From Haliclona indistincta (Eukaryota; Porifera; Demospongiae; Haplosclerida; Chalinidae): DNA of 64,000 nt. The stretch is from assembly GCA_964017065.1 (NCBI GenBank), contig OZ024783.1:4368816-4432815 (forward strand). The letters are read 5' to 3'. The notes under the pieces were generated by a model. It saw nothing but the letters and a program-made list of their open reading frames with translations. It had not been told where the DNA came from and ran no database searches. How positions within the stretch are numbered: position 1 is the first letter of the stretch; each line of letters begins with the position of its first letter. This document shows, in pieces, positions 37,151 through 48,507 of this stretch. Made by a program: the position numbers and the translations under genes.

Positions 37151-37830
37151 GTGTTTTGATCCATGCTCCAGAATGCAGTGACCTTATGATTATCTTACTA
37201 GAGCTCCTGCCTCATGATGCCCTCACAACCTAATCTGACACTCACTCCTTTCACTCTCTCTCTTTCTTTGATCCTCCTGTCTAATATAGGATCAAAAATG
37301 ATTTAATATTTATATAATAATTGATGGCTAGCATGGTCGTGCACCATCAATCCTGTCTCCCGTTTGATCCAAGCTCTTTAAACTGGATCCACTCCATCTC
37401 TCAGTCTTTCCTTACGTCTTATTTGATCCAAGTGTGATCATTGTTTAATTCTTCATAATTCTCGACTCTATTTGCAGTTGATCAATCTCACTCTGTTCTT
37501 TTCGATCCAATCTTCTCATACTGGATCATGATATTAATTCTTTATCACTGTCCTCGGCTAACACAGTTAACCCCTTGATCACTAGCTCATCTTCAACCAG
37601 TCTCAATCAATGTGCCCTCTCTTTGTCTACAGGAGCACTCTGAACTATAAAGACTCCTTTTCGATTATCTTCTTCATGACTGATCAAGACAGCTGGTTCC
37701 AGCCGCCTTCAACTCTCTAATCTCTCTCTTAAACTCTTTCCTCATTCTTTACCAGATCTTGTCTCCAGTGAGAAGATCTACTTGTCATATTCTTTATCGC
37801 CGACTCTCATGCAATCAGTTAAAGCAAATC
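37150..37830. repeat. 650-bp conserved non-coding repeat, copy 4
   Basis: Full copy downstream of gene 2, with a short deletion in the TTGATGGTCTCCATC palindrome (here GTTGATCAATCTC). It leads to the reductase pseudogene through the same ATGCAATCAGTTAAAGC segment as copies 3 and 5. Confidence 0.85.
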
Positions 37831-38147
37831 ATGGAATTCTTTATGAATGATCTGTGTGTGCATGATCATCACATTCTCTTGGATGTTCAAAAATTATAAA
37901 CTATTTTTCCGCTTATTCTTTTCCAATATTTTTCGGCACTCTTCACTTATAAATCATTCACAGGTTTCAATTTCACAAATTCATATCGTTTTTATATCAT
38001 TAAAAATTGTGCAAAATTCAAACCATGGTCAAAAAACTACTGTTAGAACATTGTGACGTGAATAGACCCAATTTAAAATTTCCCGCCTTTTTGTAATAAC
38101 GACCCACACCTTCTTTTGAGGTGCTTCGTTGGTAGAGAAAGTTCAGT

Positions 38148-39706
38148 ATGATGCGCTGTCGCTCGTTCGGTGAGGGTGGAAGAGTACTGTTGTCTGTGAT
38201 TGGACTGGGAGGCTCTGGATACGGGAGAATATACGGAGAGTTTGACGAAGAGGCAGCGAGAGCAGGCCTCAGGTAAACCAGAAATAAACTGCATGTGCCA
38301 CATCCTGGCCACATTTTATAAGCTTGCAAACACAGTTTGAACTGAGGCTTCTACATATGACTAGGTGGTGTGCTTTAGCTGTTCTGTATTTCATGGCTGC
38401 TTTTTCTAGGTATGCTGTTTTAGAGAAAGGAGTCAATCTGATAGACACCTCACCGTTCTATGGTGAGGGTCTCTCTGAACTCTTCCTTGGTCAAGCTAGC
38501 TCTGAAAGGTATCTCTCGCGACAAGTTCTTTCTCTCAACTAAAGTGGGTCGCTACACGTGGGATGTAGCTACGAGATTTGACTTCACAGCCGACAGAGTG
38601 ACAAAGAGCATCGAAGAGAGCTTATCCCGTCTACAGCTCAGTCATGTTGATCTCCTGCAGGTCCATGATGTTGAGTTTGCATCATCAGTTGATATGATAG
38701 TGAATGAGACTCTTCCTGCTGTCCAGAGACTGAAGGAGAGAGGATTGTGTCGATACATTGGTATCACAGGATACCCACTGCAACCCTGAGAGAGATCATC
38801 ACTAGAAGCAATGTGAAGATTGACTCTGTACTCACATATGCTCGACTCTCTCTCAATGACTTTTCTCTCATCGACCATTTTGAGTTCTTCAAGTCACGTG
38901 GAGTAGCGCTCATCAATGCTGCTCCTGTCTCACTCGGTTTGTTGACCGTCTTCTCAAGGACCACGTGAGTGGAATCCAGCGATGGAGGATGTGAAGAAGG
39001 CGTGTGCTGGAGCAGTCCAGTACTGCACTGAGCAGGGAGTGGATATCACTAGACTAGCAGTGCACTACTCAGTCAACCATGATGAGGTGAGAACACGTGC
39101 AGATTACAGAACACATGGTTGCTCTCTGCTACAGTTCTTTATACATGTAATGAAACACACCTCATGAGTAAAATTATCTGGCTCACTTTGCTCACTTTTT
39201 TCCCTGACAATGCAAAATATCTGGCTGCACCATGACAGCACTCTGAAAAAGAGGATTTCCCTCTAGCCCCTGTTTCTCCCTTGAGTCATGGTCAGTTAAA
39301 TTTATACTGCATTAGTGTTTAAAATAGCCTTGATAGCCTCAAAATCGCTCTCAAAGACTTAAAATAGCAAAAAAATGTCTTGGGGCATATCCAGACTCCA
39401 TATAAAGCTGATCGACCTTTAAATCATAAGAAATTCCCCCATAGAAAAAAAATTGTGTGAAAGCCAGAAACTGCTATGTCTCAATTCCTCTAGGTTGTTT
39501 CCACACTGATCACCATTACTGATAAGGAGATGCTGGACAAGAATATAGCGTCCACTCTCACTCCTCTCACAGAGAAGGAACGAGAGGTGCAGGAGGAGAT
39601 TGAGAGAAGGTTCTTCCAGCCCCTCCCCCAGAGGCACTGGGAGGGGGTGGAGCCTGCCGGCTACTGCAGAATGTTGAGAGAGCAAGGGCTATCACAACCA
39701 AAATGA
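38148..39706 (+). pseudogene. Aldo-keto reductase, L-galactose dehydrogenase-like, copy 1
   Basis: This copy has the most complete reductase structure. Exon 1 is 38148-38273 (SFGEGGRVLLSVIGLGGSGY). A central part from about 38411 has GVNLIDTSPFYGEG (catalytic Tyr region), FLSTKVGRY, LLQVHDVEF (His region) and GITGYPL. A further part covers 38973-39085. The last exon is about 39497-39706. These motifs fit the aldo-keto reductase branch that includes plant L-galactose and fungal D-arabinose dehydrogenases. It is broken by a 4-bp AGCT insertion near 38503 and by a one-base loss near 38787 (CTGCAACCCTGAG versus CTACAACCACTGAG in copy 2), giving premature stops. It lies 3' of gene 2 on the same strand. 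Confidence 0.82.
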
Positions 39707-40693
39707 TTAATATGCTTGTTAGACACTATATAAACTTCAGCTTTTGTGGTTAAACTAGTATTCAAAGCGCGTTTCGAATTAAAGTATAATTATTAGCAAC
39801 ATGGACCAGGTTAGGGCGAAATTTTCTGCCCATATTATTAGTGCCCAGTTCAGTTTAGCAAGACAGCAATGTGTTTTGGTGTTTGCTCAGTGGTTGCAAT
39901 ACATCAAATGTAAAAATCACATAATTATGAGGAGTCCGAATTTGTTTTTTCTTTTATAGCACACAGCTACTATAATTATGGACTATTAATTTACTTTACC
40001 TGTACAGTATCTTAATATATCTAGTAACTAGTGCAGTTTCACTCTTACTGCAGGACTGTACTTTTATACCAAGTCGAAATGTACTCACAAGAGTTCAGGT
40101 AATGAACTCTTGGTACTCACTACTGACGGGTTAGCTGGACGTTGGTGAAGCTGAAGAACTACCAGCTAGCTTAATAGTCAGGTAGAGATCGGTAGAGTAA
40201 CTGTTTATTACTGCATCGGTACATTCATTGTGTTTTATAATTGTGCTGCACTGGCTGCTATGAATACATGAAGATGGGTGGGGCACGTATGCGTGGGCGC
40301 TGAGGACGCGGATGCCGTTTGCTGCATGCAAGAGCGCATGCGCTATTTTGCGTCTGATCCATTTTGTGTGTCAGCAACCTTTGACGAGGTGTGTCACGTA
40401 CAGTCTTGATTTACTAATACTTCATCTTGCGTTACTGTAAGTTGATTGCAATAATAATATTTAATTTTGTCTCTAACGATCATCAGATCAGAGCAACGTG
40501 CGAATGATGGTGATCTTTCCGTAGGAGCCACGCCCAGAATTTTGCCAGGTAAGGATTTTCTGAATTAACTTTATAGCTGGACTAGCAGAATTGGGTCACA
40601 GCTTGGTTTGAATCATGCATGCCGATCATTTCTTATAATCTCACCATTCAGGATATGGGCTATCGTCTTAGACATAATTTGTTGCATTTTAGC

Positions 40694-40914
40694 TAGCCTC
40701 GTCCCCAGGCTCTCGATATAGAGCCTGGTACACATTGCATGCGCATGCATTAATTATGTCCAAATATGGCATGATCAATTGAATGGCATGATTCGGCAAA
40801 TTCAACAGATTCGGTGAAAATCATGCCTTATTTGGACATAATTAACGCATGCGCATACAATGTGTACCAGGCCCTCTCCTCAGCTTTGGGAGGCGGGGCC
40901 TGGGGACGAGGCTA
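40694..40914. mobile_element. Mutator-type MITE, 221 bp, 10-bp target duplication
   Basis: Ends are TAGCCTCGTCCCCAGGC and the inverse of TGGGGACGAGGCTA. The 10-bp repeat GCATTTTAGC flanks both sides exactly (40684-40693 and 40915-40924). It belongs to the same family as 4666-5252. The inner arms ATTATGTCCAAATA and TATTTGGACATAAT add a second stem. Confidence 0.9.
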
Positions 40915-41285
40915 GCATTTTAGCATAAATTTATTAAAAAAATTAATCAAACCAGTGCAGTGTTCTTTGACAATTTGTTTCATCAATGCTAAAGATTGCT
41001 AGCGTCATGTGAGCATTGTATCAGTTAGACCTACTATCAGGTACATGTACCAGTAACCTCAATGGTATTAGAAGAATTTTGCATTCCCATTCATTAATTT
41101 TATTTACTCAATAACCAATGATAATATTACTTTGCTACATCTAGTTGCTGAATTCTGATTTTTTGTTGAAAAATTCAATTATTCATATTCATTTGTCAAA
41201 GGTCACTTCATTAGTTAGATTATACTATTATTAATGAATACTGCTATGTCGTGAATAGTGAGTGAGTGGAATAATAACATGTTAA

Positions 41286-41472
41286 ACCATAGTATGAATA
41301 ATTCTCTTTGATGTAACGAGCGTTAATGAGGGCTATATATCGTGTACTGCCCGCACGCGTTTCAAGATGGCCGACACGTTCGAGAATCCACAAAAAATGG
41401 CACTAGCTGATGTGCGGTTTTCCTGCGACGTAAGATAGCCAGCTAGACATCAGGCAAGCAGCGCACTATGGT
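41286..41472. mobile_element. TTAA-target MITE with ends ACCATAGT
   Basis: ACCATAGT and the inverse ACTATGGT are bounded by TTAA on both sides (41282-41285 and 41473-41476). The equivalent stretch of the third unit (near 53735) lacks it. It contains a CAAGATGGCCGACACG segment but no gene. Confidence 0.65.
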
Positions 41473-42337
41473 TTAAAGTAGTTATATTCCTCACAGTCGG
41501 TATAATTATATCTACTATGTAATAACTGTGTAATGAATATGCTTATACTCATAAAAACAACACCTAGTGTTTTGGTGAGCCAAGGTACAGTACATGAATA
41601 GACCTTTTCGTTTAAGGCGATGGAATGTTGGCGCGTCATAGATGCGTCATAATTAATTGAAATTTTACATCCGTAGTAAGGCTGGGCCTTCGTTTACAGT
41701 GATTTTACATTACGTCGATAGAGAAATGAACTATACTTTCAAACTGCACGGGTTTTGCAAAGCCGCCGAATATTCCTAAATAAGAGCAATAGAATAAAAC
41801 TTTCATCTTTCCTGTATACGCTTGCATTTGTTCCGTCGTTCTACTTACAGTGTGGGCCGAGTTCTGAGGTAAGGCAACATATGACCTAGGCTCGAGGCTA
41901 CATATTACCTAGCTACTAGCTAGCACCGACGAAGCGAATGTATGTGTGTGTCATCAAACAACACACCTGTTTGCGTCTTATTGCTTTAAAATATCCATGA
42001 AAACACTCTCTGCAGCTTCGTCACTGAATTTATAGTCCTATGAAGACGTTTTCTCTGCTGGCAAGACTTGCTCGAGCGGCTAATCCATGGCTTTCTAAAG
42101 CTACATGTCCTTTTAAAATCAATTTACGGCATTGTGGGTGTGTCACCCACCTTCTATCCATATTGACGTCCTGGCCTGCACTCAGTCTCACAGTCAAATC
42201 CATGGTTAAACTTCTTGATTCCTTTGATCATAGGGTATCAGTCCTTCTTGAGGCCTTCTGACATGCCAATCTACTGTTAGTCTGTTTGTGCATGTATGGT
42301 AGCTATGCTATCTTCATTTTATCTGGAGCTGTCTATG

Positions 42338-42735
42338 AAACAAGAAATTAAAAAGATTTCTATCGAAATCAAAAGGATGTAGTGATGAAGAAATCTACCA
42401 CTGGTTCACAATGTAAACCAACAAGGAACAAGCATAGAATGGTAACACGATTGACTTGCTAACAGACCATAGATCCCTACATCAGTGGCTGCTGTGGCCA
42501 GACTATAGCTAGTTAAGCTATTTACTGTTGACTGACACTTTGAATAGAATTCAGCTTGTGACAAAATATTGATCTTATGTACAGCCACTGATGTAGGGAT
42601 CTATGGTCTGTTAGCAAGTCAATCGTGTTACCATTCTATGCTTGTTCCTTGTTGGTTTACATTGTGAACCAGTGGTAGATTTCTTCATCACTACATCCTT
42701 TTGATTTCGATAGAAATCTTTTTAATTTCTTGTTT
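42338..42735. mobile_element. Foldback element, intact copy 2
   Basis: Two arms of about 154 bp (42338-42491 and 42582-42735) are nearly perfect inverse copies around a 90-bp centre. Arms run from AAACAAGAAATTA through GATTTCTATCGAAATC to ACATCAGTGGCTG. No coding capacity. Confidence 0.9.
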
Positions 42736-43049
42736 GTGTCCTTTTTTCTTTTTAGTGAAGTGCAGTTCAATATCATGCATGTACGGAGAAGTCTTTGTTT
42801 CCACCATTAGTTTAGTATTCCTGTTGTTGATGGATTTTCTTAAACTTGTAGCTAAAATGGTATGCCTAGTCGCCAACGCATGCATGCAGTGCATACGAGC
42901 CCCGCCCACACTTGTTTGTAGGATTTGGTACCTGTTCGCCTACTCCCACTTCGCCTACTCCCATTTTGCCTACTTACAGCCCCAAAGGGACGTTTTGCCT
43001 ACTAGAAGTAAGCAAAACTAAACCCTAAACCCTGAACCCTAAAAACCTT

Positions 43050-43245
43050 CTCCTAACTGTGCAAAGTCGGGAGGGTGTCCTAAACCGGGCCTTCGGCCCT
43101 TGGTAAGCCTAAGGATCGTCGGGAGAGTGTCCTAAACCGGGCCTTCGGCCCTTGGTAAGCCTAAGGATCGTCGGGAGGGTCGTCCTAAACCGGGCCTTCG
43201 GCCCTGGCTAAAGATCGTCGTGAGGGTCGTCCTAAACAGGGCCTT
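43050..43245. repeat. Tandem hairpin repeats CGGGCCTTCGGCCC
   Basis: Three to four units of about 52-55 bp, each with the hairpin GGGCCTTCGGCCC and the words CCTAAGGATCGTCGGGAG, form the SINE body. A shorter set occurs at 44275-44460. Confidence 0.85.
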
Positions 43246-43339
43246 CGTCCTTCACTGGATCTGCAAGCTGTCCCGACGATCGACTTAGTTAAAAAAAACT
43301 TAAGTTTTGTGGGGAAAAAAATTAAAAATAATAAGTACT

Positions 43340-43408
43340 GAGCGGGAATCGAACCCTGAACATTTGCACTACAAGCCACCGCACTAAACCGCTGCGCCAC
43401 CGGAACGA
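43340..43408 (-). ncRNA. tRNA-like pol III promoter head of SINE copy 1
   Basis: On the minus strand an A box TGGCGCAGCGG (43389-43399) and a perfect B box GGTTCGATTCC (43345-43355) are correctly spaced. The D stem can pair, but the anticodon stem pairs poorly and there is no sound acceptor stem, so this is a tRNA-derived SINE head. Downstream on the same strand come a T-rich stretch and the tandem GGGCCGAAGGCCC hairpins. Confidence 0.75.
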
Positions 43409-44527
43409 GCTGACCGACCAGTGCTATAAACAAGCCATTATAGTGATTCTGTACGCGCGCGCGTAGATAATATAAGCCGCCGAAGGCGGCTTGAGTAGGC
43501 AAAACGTCCCTTTGGGGCTGTAAGTAGGCAAAATGGGAGTAGGCGAAGTGGGAGTAGGCAAACCGGTACTATCCCGTTTGTAGACCTATACGGCAGTTAT
43601 AATTATCTGACAAGTGCAGAATGGCGATCCTACACGAGCTTACCGTTCTTCGAAGACTCCAGACAAATGCCGGGTGTGTGTTCTCCGTGATAGTGATCCA
43701 CACGGCGCAGCGATACTTTAGCTGCTTGGTCACGTGCGCTACCCATTGCTTGGTCACGTGCGTATTGCGCAATCTCAATAATGGCGTCTATCACTAAGCT
43801 GACAATGGATCACGATCGAGAAATCGTGGAACTTAGATCGCCGTTACGATAAAAACAAAGCTCAAAAGGCACATGCCAGGAGAATTTCACGACTGTTCGT
43901 GGATGTTTTGGTCTCGGCACTGCTCGCGTAAAGGCGCTAGGCGAGTGGAAGAAAGAAAGAAGAAGAAGAAGAAGAAAGAAAACGAAGATGACAAAACTCG
44001 ATTTTCACCGTTTCCAGGTTCGTCACTTTAGTAACAATTTCGAGCAATCTCCTTGCTACTGTTAGATGGGGCAACGCCAGAGAGCAGATCTAAGTGTCTA
44101 AAGACGTATAAAATTCAACGCCAGGCGAAATATCAGCGTTTGAACGCTAATACATTGTAGGCAGTGGCTATTTTTACGGTACCGTAAAAATAGCCGAGCG
44201 GCTATTTTTACGGCATTACTAAACCCTCAACCCTAAACCCTAAAAAAACCTTCTCCTAACTGTGCAAAGTTGGAAGGGTGTCCTAACCCGGGCCTTCGGC
44301 CCTTGTCAAGCCTAAGGATCGTCGGGAGGGGTGTCCTAACAGGGCCTTCGGCCCTAGCTATGGATCGTCGGGAGGGGTGTCCTAACAGGGCCTTCGGCCC
44401 TAGCTATGGATCGTCGGGAGGGGCGTTCTGAACAGGGCCTCTGGCCCTCACAAGGATCGTCGAGAGTGTCGTAACTAGCCAAAAAAAAACTTAAGTTCTT
44501 ATAAAAAAAAAGAAAAAAAACATGACT

Positions 44528-44598
44528 GCAGAGAGAATCGAACCCGAACGTCTGCATTACAAGCCATCATTCCTAACCACTGAACCACCGGAAACTGC
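44528..44598 (-). ncRNA. tRNA-like pol III promoter head of SINE copy 2
   Basis: On the minus strand there is an A box TGGTTCAGTGG (44577-44587) and a B box GGTTCGATTCT (44534-44544). It is diverged from copy 1 in the body, and I do not regard it as a working tRNA. Confidence 0.72.
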
Positions 44599-44626
44599 TG
44601 ACCGGTCAATGCTACAAACAAGCCTT

Positions 44627-44821
44627 TATAGTAATTCTGTACACGCGCGCACGTATAATAAGAATGCCGTAAGAATAGCAGGCGAATTATTTTTACGGTA
44701 CCGTAAAAATAGTCACTACGTACATGTTATAGTAATTCTGTACACGCGCGCACGTATAATAAGAATGCCGTAAGAATAGCAGGCGAATTATTTTTACGGT
44801 ACCGTAAAAATAGTCACTACG
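44627..44821. repeat. 98-bp tandem duplication at the cassette end
   Basis: The stretch from TAGTAATTCTGTACACGCGC to CACTACGTACAT is present twice in tandem with no visible difference. The cassette therefore has two copies of its right end. Confidence 0.88.
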
Positions 44822-44995
44822 TACATTGTATGTAGCCGCCATCTTGTTTTCTCGTTCATCCCTACATAGGGAGTCACTACCGTGCCTCCCTAATAGCTGT
44901 TTCAGTAATGCTGGAGTAGTCGTGTACTAGCTATGTAGATCTTAGCTCAGCGCACGGGTATGTGTTCATTAGAACTATAGTTCCACTACTCAACC

Positions 44996-45071
44996 AATAT
45001 CTATTGCTTCTACTGAGGAAGAGCCATCAAGTCATTTGTAGACTTGTCTAAAGTTCATCATGGCACTTTAG
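44996..45071 (+). pseudogene. Degenerate linker exon upstream of the intact Roc-COR gene
   Basis: It matches the PDGTLG linker exon but has extra bases (CCATCAAGTCATTTGTAG) that create a TAG in frame. The following gene therefore probably starts inside its own large exon. Confidence 0.55.
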
Positions 45072-45303
45072 GTATAAACATGCATCCACTCTTTCAATTG
45101 CATGCTTTAGCTCATCATTCAACACTTCGCTGTCTTCTAGTTAGCTAGCATGCAGGTAGGCACTGCACTAATACTAGCTGCTCCAAGCCTAATGGGCTAT
45201 ACTGCTGCAAGTGCAAACCAACATTAGGGAGCTAACATTACAGTGTGCATGAAACGCCAAGGGTTTTATGAAATCTGTTATTATTGTGTGTAACTGTTCT
45301 CAG

Positions 45304-48300
45304 GTGCTACTGGATTGCAGAACAAAAGCCTTATGGAGAGGCATATACAACAGCATGGAAGTGTACAATTACTCTCGCTCAAATCTTTCTTTATTGGTCC
45401 TTCATGTGTGGGTAAAACCACAGCTCGTCGTCGTCTCACTTTTGAGATTACTCACATTTCACCAGACGACAATGTTCCTAGTACTAGAATAGATGCTCCA
45501 TTAACAGTCCAGTTGCATCAGTCATCAGTGTTCTTATCTGAAGAAGGATGGAGGTGTTTGGGACTTAGGGAGCAATGCCGGACAGTGTGTAGCCATGGTA
45601 TCAGCAATCCATGGTCACCACCTTCGAGCAGCTCTACCTTACCAATGAGACCATCTTCACCATCTACCATTCCTCCTACACGTACTGCCACCACCCAGAG
45701 CATCTCCACTGCATTCTCTCATAAAGCGGAAACCGTTACTGCTACTACTACTACAGGATCCATTGATGAGCTGACTACTACATATGACCCTATTGATGAT
45801 CCTATTGATGAGTCTACTGATGAGCCTGTTATTGATAATGATAAACCTACTGTTAAACCTACCGTTAAACTGACTGATCTAATTGCCGGAATCTCCACAA
45901 TTATTAAAGATGAAGATTGGGAGTCTATCCGAGATATACTTAAAGAGAGGGGTATGCTTAAATTTCTTCACATATTTGATATTGGAGGACAACCAGAGTG
46001 TCATGAGATTTTACCCCTGCTATTTCACGGCTTGGCCCTTAATTTGATTTTTCTAAACATGACACAAGACCTGAACGCTCCCTACACTGTTGTATACAGG
46101 GATGAAGGCGGAAACTCTCCTATCCAGTATGAGTCAGAATTTACTATCCTACAGATCATCCAGGGTGCCCTCTGCAGCATTGCATCACTCCAGACTGATG
46201 AAGACCAAAGGCCAGCAGCCATTCTTGTTGGTACTTATCTTGATCGGAGTAGTGAAGAGGATGTCTTTACACTAGATCAAACAATTCAGAAAGCTTTTAA
46301 AGAAACAGATTTCATGAAGAGTGACATTCTGTGTCGAGTCAGTGAATCAAAAGAGAAGGCACGATACATTCACCCGTTGAATAATGTTAGTAGTGACCCC
46401 AGTGATATAGAGAAGCTACGTCAGCTAATAACGAACATAGTTGATGAACGCTTCAAGCCAATGGAAGTATCAACATCTACCTTGTTACTTCATCTCATTT
46501 TGCGCCAGAGATTTGAAAAGAGAGGATGGTGCACCTTAGAGGAATGTGTGGAGGTTGCCAATATCTGTAGAATCTCCAGAAAACATCTTCTGAGAAAGAA
46601 TGGTATCCTCCAGTTTCTCCATGACAGGTTTGGCACTATCCTCTACTATCGTGACTTGGAGATTGGACGTAAGCGTGTTATCATCAATCCAAATATCATC
46701 TTGGGCCCTACCACTGAGCTCTTTCTATATGCATTTGGTGTTAAGAAATATTATGAGCCAAATACGGCTAACACGATTCGAACCACGGGAGAAATACCTC
46801 AACGCTTAATGGACAAGGTGTTCACACCCAAGGGTATCAATGAAGTTGATAAAATCCCCACTATTGAGATTGTAGAACTCTTAGCTTCTCGTTACATTTT
46901 GTACGAAAATGCAAGTAAGGAAGCCACCTATTTCATACCCAGCCTTCTTTTACCATGCCCCAAAAAAGAATCCAATGGTCCTGGTCTATTCTATTCTCCA
47001 ATACTCTTCTGCCCTTGTACTAAATTTTGTCCTCTTGGTCTTTTTCCAGCCACAGTAGTCAACTTATCCAAAATTTGGACACTGTCCGATCACAGATATC
47101 GCGACCGAATTCGCTTTTATGTCCAGTACGACAAAGAGGATCTGCTGTATGTGGAGTTACGTACCCTGTCAACTCATCTGGAGTTTCGTATTCTTTCTCC
47201 TAAGCTTGTCAACCCTCACTTGATAATAAAACTTCGTCGAGAATTGTGGGGTTCCGTTACCAAAGTCTCGTCATTTTATCCCCACTCAAAAAATGTCGAC
47301 TGGTCTTATGGGTTCTATTGTCCTCATGCTGTGGACTCAGTTGATGATCCTCATTTGGCTCTTTGCCTGGAAACGGAGGAACCGCATCAAGTGTTGTGTT
47401 CTCTTCCAGATAGTGATGGAATACCAATTGAATTAGAGGAAAGACACAAGTGCTGGTTCATGGTGAGTATTATAGGTATGAGGGCATTCATATGGAAATG
47501 TAATGTTGTTACATCTCACAGGAGATACAAATGAGCAATAATCCTCACAAAGAGCTGAATGAATCAACTGAAAAGCCCGTTCGTCCTCTCACAGTAAAGG
47601 AGCTTGTTGCAGCAGTCAGCAATGTCCATGACTGGTATATGCTCGGAATACACCTGGATCTTAAAATGAGCCAGTTAAAGGATATTGATGTTACCTACCT
47701 TAAAGAGGGATTAGACAGAAAAAAAGCTGAGATGTTCGATGCATGGCTGAAGATTTCTCCCAGTGCATCATGGAATGACCTAATCAAAGCATTGAAGGCT
47801 ATTGGTGAAGATAAAGTTGCCAGCCAAATTGAAGCGAGCTGCTCAGGAAAATCAATTGACACAACAGGTGAATGTTTAATATTACTGAGTTGATGCATGT
47901 CTGCTCACTGTGTAGGATTAACAGTGGTCAGCAGCTCTAATGAAGCTATTGTTGGTTGTAGCACTCATTCATTGGTTGGAAAAGGTATGATCACACTGCA
48001 ATGTACATGCAACAATCATTATTTTTGCTAGAAACGAAGAGCTCAGCTGCAAGTACTAGTAAAACAGTGAATGAGAAAACTGCAACAATAGCTGTTGAAG
48101 GTACTTCTGCAGAGACTTCACACCAGCATAAGCTCTGTAAGTCACACATAATTTCTATGCTATTTTTAATTATTTATAATAATTTTACTGTTAACAATTT
48201 TACTGTTTTATATACAGCTCGCTCCGATCTCCGACGTGTTGTAATGGCACTATTGCCGTACTCAGATTGGAGGGGTCTAGGATTTGTGCTGGGACTAGAC

Positions 48301-48507
48301 TGCCAGACACTTGATACTATCCAACAAAACAACCCAGGAGAGAAGGAGGCGGCCTGCAGGATGTATATGCTGAAGAGTTGGTTGGATGGGGAAGATGAGG
48401 TCACTCGATATGGTGGACCATCCTGGCAACAATTAGTTGACAGTCTCAGAAAGCTTGGACAAGACGCTCTTGCTCAGAACATCGAGCAAGAAATTTACAG
48501 AGAATGA
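45304..48507 (+). CDS. Roc-COR protein with two Death domains (intact copy B)
   Basis: Exons 45304-47462, 47522-47867, 47916-47984, 48032-48136 and 48218-48507 join without stops. Starting at the Met at 45315 they give about 985 aa. Residues 25-40 hold the P-loop GPSCVGKTTARRR. A roughly 150-residue Ser/Thr/Pro and Asp-rich stretch (DDPIDESTDEPVIDND) separates it from DIGGQPECHE (about 225). GTYLDR stands in the G4 position. The COR-like part has ILQFLHDRFGTILYY and VIINPNIIL. Death domain 1 is in exon 2 (DWYMLGIHLDL, EMFDAWLK, SWNDLIKALKAIGE). Death domain 2 is in the last exon (DWRGLGFVLGLD, CRMYMLKSWLDG, SWQQLVDSLRKLGQ). It has no ankyrin repeats. All downstream introns are phase 1 except the first, which is phase 0. 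The upstream acceptor at 45302-45303 suggests a further 5' exon that I cannot place, so the start is uncertain. A cytosolic adaptor or switch role is inferred. Confidence 0.82.

Larger units (their letters stand above)
39707..41934. other. Intergenic with two MITEs, no gene seen
   Basis: 39800-41280 is the duplicated flank of the reductase unit (compare 52311-53780). It contains the MITEs at 40694-40914 and 41286-41472. The stretch 41600-41935 is richer in CpG and could hold a promoter for the next gene, but no motif is decisive. Confidence 0.5.
42922..43575 (-). mobile_element. GCCTACTCCC inverted-repeat cassette carrying a tRNA-derived SINE
   Basis: An 8-bp target duplication GTTTGTAG lies exactly outside (42914-42921 and 43576-43583). 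The related copy at about 12324-12345 has the empty site with a single GTTTGTAG. The inverted ends are about 80 bp and contain internal repeats of GCCTACTCCC and GCCCCAAAGGGACG. Between them is a minus-strand SINE-like body (about 43010-43480). Confidence 0.88.
44159..44821 (-). mobile_element. Palindromic-ended cassette carrying a second copy of the SINE
   Basis: TACATTGTA (9 bp) flanks the insert (about 44150-44158 and 44822-44830). The sister sequence near 12850 has a single TACATTGTATGTAGCCGCC. Ends contain the perfect palindrome CTATTTTTACGGTACCGTAAAAATAG (in two halves). A 9-bp duplication suggests a Mutator-type element. Its interior is a diverged copy of the SINE in the preceding cassette, in the same orientation. 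Confidence 0.82.
42338..44889. mobile_element. 2.55-kb composite insertion, foldback head plus tail
   Basis: Copy A reads CTATGAAATAGCTGTTTCAG through this point (18351-18375); here it is split after CTATGAAA and resumes at ATAGCTGTTTCAG. The insert has the foldback element at its left end. Its right end is the hairpin AGGGAG-TCACTACCGTGC-CTCCCT followed by AA. No target duplication longer than two bases is seen. The same head-plus-tail order occurs at 6887-12910, so it is one family. A Helitron-like mode (insertion between A and T, end CTAA) is possible but unproven. Confidence 0.7.
41935..47536 (+). repeat. Duplicated block, copy B (partner 17219-21575)
   Basis: See copy A for the match. 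The shared part at 41940-42330 contains the open frame 42040-42261 (17331-17582 in A). Its few differences between copies change amino acids or lie outside it, so I do not call it a gene. Confidence 0.85.

Noticed and set aside
43017..43050. Internal telomere
   Set aside because: Only a few imperfect CCCTAAA words, repeated at the same place in two copies of one mobile element.
43340..43408. Working tRNA gene
   Set aside because: A and B boxes are present, but the acceptor and anticodon stems do not pair properly and the unit is inside a repeated element.
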